A DNA stretch of 64,000 bases from JAFAXD01 sp963760435 (GTDB taxonomy: Bacteria; Pseudomonadota; Alphaproteobacteria; Rhizobiales; Xanthobacteraceae), in the NCBI GenBank assembly GCA_963760435.1, contig CAVXDE010000026.1:1-64000 (forward strand). The letters are read 5' to 3'. The position numbers were made by a program, and so were the translations under genes. The number at the start of each line of letters is the position of its first letter. Position 1 is the first letter of the stretch. A model generated the notes under the pieces. It made no database searches. It was not told where the DNA came from and worked only from the letters and a program-made list of their open reading frames with translations. Positions 17,462-25,094 of the stretch are shown piece after piece.

Positions 17462-17993
17462 ATGACGCTGAAGACGACCACCCTCGCAGTTATATTGATG
17501 CCTCTGGCGGCGAGCATTGTCCAAGCCGCCGACCCTACCGGCACGTGGCTCGTCGCCGGGCAGGATGCGATCGTGCGCATTGCCGATTGCCCGAGCCAGC
17601 AAGCGTCGGCCGATCAGAGTGCGCCACCAATCCGAACGCTGTGCGGCAGCGTGGTGTGGCTCAAGGAGCCGATCGATCCGGCCACCGGCAAGCCGCACGT
17701 GGACAGCAAAAACGTCGACCCTGCCAAGAACGGCCAACCCGTGCTGGGAATGCAGGGCGTCTTCGACATGCATCCGGCGAAGGAGCCGGATCAATGGGAC
17801 GGGCGCGTCTACAGCATCGATGACGGCAAAATCTACGACGGCAATATCATCATGCACAGCGACAACGAGCTCTATATCCAGGGCTGCTTCATGTTGTTTT
17901 GCCGCGGCGAGAAATGGGTCCGGCAAGACGTGCCGGACCCGCCGAAGCCGGCGGCGGCCGCCGGCGAAGCAGCCTCAGGCGCGGGCGCGCTGA
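17462..17993 (+). CDS. Secreted DUF2147-type protein (3' end disturbed)
   Basis: The N-terminal signal peptide MTLKTTTLAVILMPLAASIVQAA is followed by DPTGTWLV and the DUF2147 pattern: RIADCPSQ, LCGSVVWLKEPIDPATGKP, DSKNVDPAKN, QWDGRVYSIDDGKIYDGNI and LYIQGCFMLFCRGEKWVRQD. The protein is periplasmic, lipocalin-like, of unknown role. Family similarity ends near 17930. The frame then stays open to 18550, antisense to the GST gene, which is improbable. I end it at the nearest stop in an adjacent frame (17991-17993) and assume an indel near 17940-17970; the exact end is uncertain. Confidence 0.7.
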
Positions 17994-18863
17994 TTGAACA
18001 AGACGGCGCGCACCGCCGGGTCGTGCATGTCGACCTGTTGGACGTCCGGGACCCGCACCGCGAGGCCGCGCTCGGCCGCCGGGCGCGCCTTGATGGTCTC
18101 CTGCCAGCGTTTCAGGTTGGGGAAGTCGTCGATCTCCTGACCTTGCCGTTTCCAACTCAAGGTCCAGCCGATGCAGGCGATGTCGGCAATCGAGTATTTG
18201 CCGGCGAGGAATTCCCGATCGGCAAGCCGCTTGTTCATCACGCCGTAGAGCCGGTTGACTTCATCGGTGTAGCGCTTGATCGCGTAGTCGATCGGCTCCG
18301 GGGCGTAGTTGCGGAAGTGGTTGGCCTGTCCGGCCATCGGCCCAAGCCCGCCCATTTGCCAGAACAACCACTGCTCGACCTCGGCGCGCTGGCGCTCATC
18401 GGCTGGATAGAACTTGCCGGTCTTGCGCCCGAGATATTGGAGGATGGCCCCCGATTCGAACACGGAGATCGGCCGGCCGCCAGGCCCGTCCGGGTCAACG
18501 ATCGCCGGCATCCGATTGTTGGGCGCAGATCGCCAGAAACTCCGGCTTGAACTGATCGCCCTTGGCGATGTTGACGGGAATGACGTTGTACGGGAGCCCG
18601 CACTCCTCCAACATGATGGTGATTTTCCAGCCGTTGGGCGTGGACCAGTAGTAGAGATCAATCGGTTTTGACGGACGTGGAGGTTTTTTCTCCCTGGCCG
18701 CCGTCGCCAGAGATACAACTTTTCGCGACGCAGCCGGTTTGCTCGCGGACTTCGATCGTGCGGCTCCTGTAGGCTTCGATCGTGCGGCTGCTTTCGATTT
18801 TGCCGGGGGCTTTGCTTTGACGGCGGATTTCGACTTGGCGATGGGCTTCGACCGGCGGGCCAT
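17975..18863 (-). CDS. Glutathione S-transferase with Lys/Ala/Pro-rich N-terminal tail (one frameshift)
   Basis: After about 65 residues of AKS/KPT-type basic repeats comes a thioredoxin-like GST N-domain: PIDLYYWSTPNGWKITIMLE, then NNRMPAIVDPDG and ISVFESGAILQYLG. The helical C-domain follows (EVEQWLFWQMGGLGPMAGQA, SIADIACIGW), as in the YghU/Ure2p-like group. GSTs join glutathione to electrophiles or reduce disulfides. The frame breaks near 18525; total length is 3n+1, consistent with one inserted base. The basic histone-like tail is not usual for GSTs. Its 3' end abuts or overlaps the convergent DUF2147 gene. Confidence 0.8.
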
Positions 18864-19278
18864 GACAATGCTCCGTTGCTATGAACGTGACACAGTCGAA
18901 GCACCTAGGATTGCGCACCGCAATACGCAATGGCCGCGGCAACGGCTCCGCGAGCCAACCGGCCGCACTGAAGCAAACCAAATGATGATTGGAAAAAATG
19001 AGGGCGTCCGCGAGAAGTCCAAGGTTCGTGCGCCGACGTTGCGTCAACGTGGGGGTGCTACAAAGACTAACCCGCTGCCGGAACCACCTCATTCGCGAGC
19101 TTGAGTTCCTGACATTCGAGCCGGCCCCCCGGAAACCTCCGTCTCGCCGACGCCCTCTGTCTTCAACTTGAACCGGCTCATCCGGCTCGGACGCTTCGCA
19201 TCCGCTCATCGGGTCCCGCCGGTTCAAGAATGAAGTCGAAGTAGGCAAATCTCCGGAGCAGTGCTCCGGACGGCGTGG
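18864..19278. other. Intergenic
   Basis: Upstream region of the GST gene. Short frames only; no supported feature. Confidence 0.3.
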
Positions 19279-19365
19279 CTATTTCTTCTTCGCTTTCGCG
19301 CGAGTTGCCGTCTTCTTCTTCGCCGGAGCCTTCTTCGCTACCTTCTTAGCTGCCTTCTTCACCAT
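19279..19365 (-). CDS. Lys/Ala-rich histone-like peptide, 28 aa
   Basis: The ORF reads MVKKAAKKVAKKAPAKKKTA, then TRAKAKKK and TAG. AGGAGG sits seven bases before the ATG at 19365, so translation is well supported. The AKKxxKK repeat is like histone H1 tails and the C-terminal tails of some bacterial HU proteins, which bind DNA non-specifically. Small proteins of this kind are common in Bradyrhizobium-type genomes. It may act as a nucleoid or polyanion-binding peptide (inference). Confidence 0.7.
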   Translation of the reverse strand: MVKKAAKKVAKKAPAKKKTATRAKAKKK

Positions 19366-19901
19366 TGCTGCCCTCCTAGCCATCATGATGGCGGTGGTGG
19401 AACAGTGCCCGCGGGGATCGCGAACACCACATCCCGATTACTACAGGACAAGAAAAAAAACACGGTTTCCGCTTAACGAACTGTTTACAAGCTGCCGCGT
19501 TCCGTGCTGAGCGATCGATGACGACGCGGTTCTCTCGCATGCGACGCGAGGCAACAGGCAATCGCCGTCAATCTTGCATCAACAAACAAACAATCACAGA
19601 AGTCCGCTTGAAATAAGGGCTTTTGCGTCTTTTCAATTGCGACATAAACGCGGCAATTCGCATCAACACAGCTTCTTTGGCGCGTTCGCGGCGCGCCGAT
19701 GCGTGCACCGGACGGCTCGGAACGACGCTGAAAATTTTTTTTGTACAAACGTCGATTCCAGCCATTCGTCGTGTCGGATCGAGTGCGAATCGCGCGAATC
19801 ACCCGTCACCGATTCGCTTGGCACGCGTCCAGACGACCTCGCGAGAGGCGTACTGAAGCACGAAATCAGTCACACGAAGGAGGCTGCAGGCGCGCGTGAG
19901 C
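19366..19901. other. Intergenic
   Basis: About 540 bases of lower-GC sequence upstream of the Lys-rich peptide gene and downstream of gatB. ORFs at 19485-19802 and 19568-19765 (minus) have no recognisable domain or ribosome-binding site and are not called. Confidence 0.35.
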
Positions 19902-21377
19902 TCACACGCCGAGCTTGCCGCGCAGCAACGTGTTGACCGTCTGCGGGTTGGCTTTGCCACCCGATGACTTCATCACCTGGCCGACGAACCAACCGACCAC
20001 GGCCGGCTTTGTCTTTGCCTGTTCGACCTTGTCGGGATTGGCGGCGATGATCGCATCGACCGCGCGCTCGATCTCGCCTGTATCGGTGACCTGCTTGAGG
20101 CCGCGCGCATCAACGATCTGGCGCGGATCACCCCCCTCGGTCCAGACGATCTCGAACACGTCCTTGGCGATTTTGCCCGAGATCGTTCCGTCGGCCAGCA
20201 AATCGAGAATGATTCCGAGCTGCTCGGCGTCGACCGGTGATGCGCCGATCTCGCGTCCTTCCTTGTTGAGACGCCCGAACAGCTCATTGATAACCCAGTT
20301 CGCCGCCGTTTTGGCATCGCGCCGGCCCACGCCGCCACGCACGACGGCTTCAAAGAACTCGGCGCTCTCGCGCTCGGCGACCAGAACGTCGGCGTCGTAG
20401 GCCGAGAGCGCATAGTCAGCCATGAACCGGTGCTTTTTCTCATCGGGCAATTCCGGCAGGCTCGTGCGCAGTGACTCCACGAACTCCGGCGCCAGCTCGA
20501 GCGGCAACAGGTCCGGATCAGGAAAGTAACGATAGTCGTGCGCTTCTTCCTTGCTGCGCATGGAGCGGGTCTCACCGCGCACCGAATCGAACAGCCGCGT
20601 TTCCTGCTCGATCGCACCGCCATCCTCGATGATCTCGATCTGCCGACGCGCCTCGTGCTCGATCGCCTGGCCGATGAAGCGGATCGAGTTGACGTTCTTG
20701 ATCTCACAGCGGGTGCCGAGCGGAGCACCTGGCTTGCGCACCGACACGTTAACATCGGCGCGCAGACTGCCTTTCTCCATATCGCCGTCGCAGGTGCCCA
20801 GGTAGCGCAGGATGCTGCGCAACTTCATCACATAGGCCTTGGCATCCTCCGACGAGCGCAGATCCGGCTTTGACACGATCTCCATCAGCGCGACGCCCGA
20901 GCGATTGAGATCGACATATGACATGGTCGGATGCCGATCATGCAGCGACTTGCCCGCGTCCTGCTCCAGGTGCAGCCGCTCAATGCCGACGCGGATCGTC
21001 TCCTCCGGCAGGTCGACGACGACTTCACCCTCGCCCACGACCGGCGACTTGTACTGACTGATCTGGTAGCCCTGCGGCAGGTCGGGGTAGAAATAGTTCT
21101 TGCGGTCAAACACCGAGCGCAGGTTGATCTGCGCCTTCAGGCCAAGGCCGGTGCGCACGGCTTGCGCAATGCACTCCTCATTAATGACCGGCAGCATTCC
21201 GGGCATGGCGGCGTCGATCAGCGACACGTGTGCGTTGGGTTCACCCCCGAAGGCCGTGGACGCACCCGAGAACAGTTTTGCCTGTGAGGTGACCTGGGCA
21301 TGCACCTCCATCCCGATCACGATTTCCCAATCGCCGGTGGCGCCCTTGATCAACTTGGATTTGGCCGCAGCGTCCAT
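19902..21377 (-). CDS. gatB: Asp/Glu-tRNA amidotransferase subunit B
   Basis: GatB binds misacylated Glu-tRNA(Gln) or Asp-tRNA(Asn) and, in the GatCAB complex, phosphorylates and amidates the acyl group. The 491-residue chain is intact with the family length: WEIVIGMEVHAQVTSQAKLF, GMLPVINEECI, DRKNYFYPDLPQGYQISQ, DLNRSGVALMEIVSKPDLRS, the Yqey-like C-terminal domain and the final SSGGKANPQTVNTLLRGKL. It is last in the minus-strand order gatC, 78-aa gene, gatA, 97-aa gene, gatB, and starts one base after the stop of the 97-aa gene. Confidence 0.97.
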   Translation of the reverse strand: MDAAAKSKLIKGATGDWEIVIGMEVHAQVTSQAKLFSGASTAFGGEPNAHVSLIDAAMPGMLPVINEECIAQAVRTGLGLKAQINLRSVFDRKNYFYPDLPQGYQISQYKSPVVGEGEVVVDLPEETIRVGIERLHLEQDAGKSLHDRHPTMSYVDLNRSGVALMEIVSKPDLRSSEDAKAYVMKLRSILRYLGTCDGDMEKGSLRADVNVSVRKPGAPLGTRCEIKNVNSIRFIGQAIEHEARRQIEIIEDGGAIEQETRLFDSVRGETRSMRSKEEAHDYRYFPDPDLLPLELAPEFVESLRTSLPELPDEKKHRFMADYALSAYDADVLVAERESAEFFEAVVRGGVGRRDAKTAANWVINELFGRLNKEGREIGASPVDAEQLGIILDLLADGTISGKIAKDVFEIVWTEGGDPRQIVDARGLKQVTDTGEIERAVDAIIAANPDKVEQAKTKPAVVGWFVGQVMKSSGGKANPQTVNTLLRGKLGV

Positions 21378-21378
21378 C

Positions 21379-21672
21379 CTACGCTTCTCCTAACAGGCCA
21401 CGCATGATCGCATTCCATTCCGCATCGAGCGAACTGGTGGCTGGTGCCTTGTCAGCGTGACGATACCACCAGCGGGCATTGGGCAGATCGCCTTCGCGGC
21501 GGTGCAGATAGGCGTGCACCCAAGCGCAGTCGCGATCCTCGTGCGCCATCACGATTTCATGTGCACGATCCCAATCGTCTTTTGCCGCCCACCACAAAGC
21601 CTGCAGCGCCGGCGCGAGGCCGCGGGCGGGTTGCGCTTTGGTCAGACTGCGCTTGAACTCATCCGCGGTCAT
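21379..21672 (-). CDS. Conserved hypothetical protein of the gat locus, 97 aa
   Basis: Starts MTADEFKRSLTKAQPARGLA at ATG 21672. It is Trp-rich and helical (LQALWWAAKDDWDRAHEIVM, HAYLHRREGDLPNARWWYRH). A small protein with this 'WWAKGDWxxAHxxxQ..D' pattern commonly sits between gatA and gatB in Bradyrhizobium-type genomes (recollection). Its TPR-like helix pair suggests protein binding, but no role is known. Packed tightly between gatA and gatB, so co-transcribed. Confidence 0.75.
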   Translation of the reverse strand: MTADEFKRSLTKAQPARGLAPALQALWWAAKDDWDRAHEIVMAHEDRDCAWVHAYLHRREGDLPNARWWYRHADKAPATSSLDAEWNAIMRGLLGEA

Positions 21673-21689
21673 CGCGTTCAACAATGTTA

Positions 21690-23181
21690 TTATTGCGCGC
21701 TCGCACTCCACCAAGGCTCCGGCCTGAATGCTCCCGCCGCGCGTTCGATAACGGACGCGAGCGCAAACAACGTTTCTTCCTCGAACGGCCGGCCGATCAG
21801 CTGCAACCCAAGCGGCAGGCCGTTGGCATCGAGACCACCCGGCACGGAGAGGCCCGGCAACCCGGCCATGTTCACCGTCACGGTGAACACATCGTTGAGA
21901 TACATTTCGACCGGATCGGCGCTGCTCTTCTCGCCAACCGCGAACGCGGCCGACGGCGTCGTCGGCGTCAAAATCGCGGCGACGCCCTGCGCAAAGCATT
22001 GCTCGAAATCGCGCTTGATCAGCGTGCGCACCTTCTGGGCGCGCAGATAGTAGGCGTCGTAGTAACCGGCGGAGAGCACGTAGGTGCCGATCATGATCCG
22101 GCGGCGCACCTCCTTGCCGAAGCCGGCGGCGCGGGTGCGCTCATACATATCGATGACGTCGCGCCCGGACTCGCGCAGGCCGTAGCGCACGCCGTCGTAG
22201 CGGGCGAGGTTTGAGGAGGCTTCAGCCGGCGCGACGATGTAGTAGGCCGGCAATGCGTAGCGCGTGTGCGGAAGCGACACCTCGACGATCTCGGCGCCGC
22301 TTTCTTTCAGCCATGCGGCGCCGCGCTGCCACAGCGCTTCGACGTCCGCGCCCATGCCGTCGACGCGATATTCTTTCGGAATGCCGATCTTCATTCCTTT
22401 GATCGAGCGGCCGACCGCCGCCTCGTAATCGGGAACCGCGCGGTCGACGCTGGTCGTGTCTTTGGGATCATGTCCGGCCATGGAACCCAGCAGGATCGCC
22501 GCATCGGCAACCGTGCGCGCGAACGGACCGGCTTGGTCGAGCGACGACGCAAACGCCACGATCCCCCAACGGGAGCAGCGGCCGTAGGTCGGCTTGATGC
22601 CGACGATCCCCGTGTAGGCGGCGGGCTGCCGGATCGAACCGCCGGTGTCGGTGCCGGTCGCGCCGAGGCAGAGCCGTGCGGCAACCGCTGCCGCCGAGCC
22701 ACCGGACGAACCACCCGGCACGATGTCCCGGTTCGAAGTCTTTGCGCCGCCATGGCGAGACCACCGGTCCAAAGAATGAGGTCTCGTTGGAAGAGCCCAT
22801 GGCGAACTCATCATTGTTGAGCTTGCCAAGCATCACCGCGCCGTCACGCCACAGGTTTGCGGTGACCGTGGATTCGTACGTCGGCACGAAGTTCTCAAGA
22901 ATGCGCGACGCCGCCGTGGTGCGGACATCCCGGGTGCAGAACAAATCCTTGACCCCGATCGGAATGCCTTCGAGCGGGCCCGCGCTGCCGTTCGCAAGCC
23001 GTGCGTCGGCGGCTTTTGCCATGGCGCGCGCGCTCTCCGGCGTCTCCTCGACAAATGCATTGAGTGCCCGCGCGCCTTCGACCGCGGCGACGTGCGCCTC
23101 GGCCAATTCGGCGGCTGAGATTTTCCTGCTGCGCAGCAGATCGCGCGCCTGCGCGATCGTGAGTTCGATCAGTTCAGTCAT
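21690..23181 (-). CDS. gatA: Asp/Glu-tRNA amidotransferase subunit A (one frameshift)
   Basis: GatA is the amidase of GatCAB and releases ammonia from glutamine using a Ser-cisSer-Lys triad. The N-terminal part shows PLEGIPIGVKDLFCTRDVRT (catalytic Lys in GVKD) and MLGKLNNDEFAMGSSNETSF. The C-terminal part has DIVPGGSSGGSAAAVAARLC (the GGSSGGSAAAV signature with both Ser), GTDTGGSIRQPAAYTG and GIKPTYGRCSRWGI. The two parts are in different frames, joined at about 22731-22738 where one extra T is present (length 3n+1). GatCAB is normally essential in alphaproteobacteria, so the break is most likely a sequence error. Confidence 0.93.
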
Positions 23182-23414
23182 TCGTCCGGGCTGTCGCAGA
23201 CGAATGCGGACGGCTTGGCTTGCACGGCCTTTTGCACTTTGCGGAATGAGATCGTGCCATCCGGCTCTTCGAAGCGCGCGATTTCTCCAGGCAGTGGCAG
23301 CTGCATGGCGCGTAGATCGTCCTCGGTGAAGCCGTCGGGCATCTCGCCCTTGGCGATCCGCTCAAGCATTTGCCAGCGGTAGTAGAGTTCGGCTTCTTCG
23401 CACGCCATGCACAT
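23178..23414 (-). CDS. Conserved hypothetical protein, 78 aa
   Basis: MCMACEEAELYYRWQMLERI with a CxxC near the start, then KGEMPDGFTEDDLRAM and LPGEIARFEEPDGTISFR. Its stop overlaps the gatA start by four bases, so it is translationally coupled. Short proteins beginning MCxACE-x-ELYYRWQ-LE occur widely in Rhizobiales (recollection). Function unknown. Confidence 0.7.
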   Translation of the reverse strand: MCMACEEAELYYRWQMLERIAKGEMPDGFTEDDLRAMQLPLPGEIARFEEPDGTISFRKVQKAVQAKPSAFVCDSPDE

Positions 23415-23488
23415 TGGTCATCAACCCTTCCGGCGACGGGGCGCCCCGGCTTGCCGGCGGCACCTCGCATAACATAGCAATCCAGCAG

Positions 23489-23776
23489 TCATTCAACCAC
23501 TTTCGGAACCAGAAAAAAGCCGTCCTGCGTCGCCGGCGCATTGCGCAGTATCTGCTCGGCGATCTCACCGTCGGTGACGACATCCGGCCGCTTCTTCATC
23601 GTCATCGGGGTGACTGAAGTCATTGGCTCGACGTTGGCGACATCGACGGCCGCCAGCTGCTCGACAAATGCCAGAATTGCGTTGAGCTCCCCCTGCAGGT
23701 GGGGAACCTCCTCATCGGCAACGGCAATGCGGGCCAAGTGCGCAATGCGGCGCACGGTCTCGGCGTCCACGGACAT
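23489..23776 (-). CDS. gatC: Asp/Glu-tRNA amidotransferase subunit C
   Basis: GatC is the small subunit that wraps GatA and GatB together. MSVDAETVRRIAHLARIAVA, then LQGELNAILAFVEQLAAVDV, VEPMTSVTPM and DGEIAEQILRNAP, TQDGFFLVPKVVE match the 95-residue family end to end. The Met at 23776 is chosen as the family start; the ORF is open 12 codons further up. It is the first gene of the minus-strand gat run, divergent from the candidate small RNA at 23850. Confidence 0.96.
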   Translation of the reverse strand: MSVDAETVRRIAHLARIAVADEEVPHLQGELNAILAFVEQLAAVDVANVEPMTSVTPMTMKKRPDVVTDGEIAEQILRNAPATQDGFFLVPKVVE

Positions 23777-23849
23777 GGGGTGCCTATAGCAGAGGCCGCG
23801 TTTGCCCGGCAACGCACGTTCGCGCCCGGAACAAGTCGCGGTGCCAGCA

Positions 23850-23937
23850 CGTTAGGTCATACCCCTCCCCAAGGGTACACCCGTTCCTCACGGCTCGGGT
23901 GGAGGCCGCTCGCCCGTCGGGCGGCCTTTCTTATTTG
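23850..23937 (+). ncRNA. Candidate small RNA with CU-rich (anti-Shine-Dalgarno-like) loops and a terminator
   Basis: Three consecutive hairpins lie on the + strand. Hairpin 1 pairs TACCC (23860) with GGGTA (23873) around the loop CTCCCCAA. Hairpin 2 pairs CACCCG (23878) with CGGGTG (23896) around a loop starting TTCCTC. Hairpin 3 pairs AGGCCGC (23903) with GCGGCCT (23921) and runs into TTTCTTATTT, a Rho-independent terminator. CU-rich loops that can pair with Shine-Dalgarno sequences plus a final terminator are the layout of alphaproteobacterial families such as alpha-r7/alpha-r14 and the 'cuckoo' RNAs. No gene on the + strand needs a terminator here. The 5' end is a guess. Confidence 0.55.
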
Positions 23938-23940
23938 GCC

Positions 23941-24393
23941 TCAGTGCAACGTGCTCTTGATATCGCGCGCGAGGCCTTCGGCCTCGGCCTTGGAAAACGG
24001 GCCATAGATCGTGCCGCCCTGCTCATAAAGTCCGGCGAGCCTGGGAGCGAGTGCGTAGCATTGCAACACCGTATCCTTGAACACGACGCAGTACTCGCGC
24101 GCGAAGTCTATTTTAGTCGTCGCTCGGTACTTCTCTTTCCCGGGTTTGTTGTGCACAAGGTCGATTTCGAACGTGCCGGGTGCGTTCGGGTTGGTCGACT
24201 TGATGGGAATGGCATTGCCGAAATCCGATGCCATCATGAACGGCTGCAGCTCGAGCCTCTCGACCTTTCCGTCGCGCCATTTGAAGGCAACGCCATCCTG
24301 CGCCTTGAACCGGTACTCGAGCCCGGGCTCGGCCGCCAAGGCGCTGACTGTCAGCCCGAGGACTCCGGCTAAGGCAAACAGACAGCAGCGCAT
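23941..24393 (-). CDS. Secreted hypothetical protein, 150 aa
   Basis: Starts MRCCLFALAGVLGLTVSALA at ATG 24393, a Sec signal peptide cleaved after ALA-A. The mature part (YRFKAQDGVAFKWRDGKVER, then REYCVVFKDTVLQCYALAPR) carries two Cys that could form a disulfide in the periplasm. No family is recognised. It ends four bases after the terminator of the candidate small RNA on the other strand. Confidence 0.55.
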   Translation of the reverse strand: MRCCLFALAGVLGLTVSALAAEPGLEYRFKAQDGVAFKWRDGKVERLELQPFMMASDFGNAIPIKSTNPNAPGTFEIDLVHNKPGKEKYRATTKIDFAREYCVVFKDTVLQCYALAPRLAGLYEQGGTIYGPFSKAEAEGLARDIKSTLH

Positions 24394-24601
24394 GGCTCGC
24401 TCCCTGGCAACTGGACACCTGACCGGCAACGCAGGTCCCGCTGGATACGATCCCTAAGACTGCCGCGATCGGCGTCGACCTATTTGGGGCTTGTGACTTG
24501 CTTGGCCTCTCGATCTCGAGCTTAGGTCTTTTTCGAACGGTTCGGAGTGACCGGGATCACTCAACTTCATAGTTCCTGCCCGCCCTCTGATTCTGAGCTA
24601 A

Positions 24602-25087
24602 GTGCCTCCAATGCCAGTCGTTGCCCTTATCGATGCTGTCCCGTTGCTCCCGCCGCGTGGCGTGCTGATCGGCCTTGATCTGGGGACCAAGACCATCGGG
24701 GTTGCCACAAGCGATCCCGATCGACGGCTCGCTACCGCAGTCGCGACCATTGCGCGCAAGAAATTCTCGGCCGATGCGGAACAGCTGCTGAAACTCGCCG
24801 CCGAACGGCGGGCTGTGGGTTTTGTGCTTGGGCTCCCGCTCAACATGGACGGCAGCGAGGGTCCTCGCGCCCAATCGACCCGCGCCTTCGGCCGCAACCT
24901 GGCGGCATTGACGCCACTCCCGATCGCGCTCTGGGACGAACGGCTCTCCACCGCGGCGGTGGAGCGCGAGCTGATTGCCGCTGATGCCAGCCGCGCCAAA
25001 CGCAAGGCCGTGATCGATCAGCATGCCGCCGTCTTCATCCTGCAAGGCGCACTCGATCGGCTGGCGCGATTGGCTTCTTCCCAATAG
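24602..25087 (+). CDS. ruvX: YqgF/RuvX-type RNase H-fold nuclease
   Basis: YqgF (RuvX) has an RNase H fold and acts in 16S rRNA 5'-end processing or Holliday-junction resolution, depending on species. LIGLDLGTKTIGVATSDPDR is the first motif (catalytic Asp in GLDLG). FVLGLPLNMDGSEGPRAQST and IALWDERLSTAAVERELIAA (catalytic Asp-Glu in WDER), then IDQHAAVFILQGALDR complete the family order. The start may be GTG 24602 or ATG 24611. It is convergent with the acyl-CoA dehydrogenase gene, seven bases apart. Confidence 0.93.
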   Translation: MPPMPVVALIDAVPLLPPRGVLIGLDLGTKTIGVATSDPDRRLATAVATIARKKFSADAEQLLKLAAERRAVGFVLGLPLNMDGSEGPRAQSTRAFGRNLAALTPLPIALWDERLSTAAVERELIAADASRAKRKAVIDQHAAVFILQGALDRLARLASSQ

Positions 25088-25094
25088 CGAGCTC

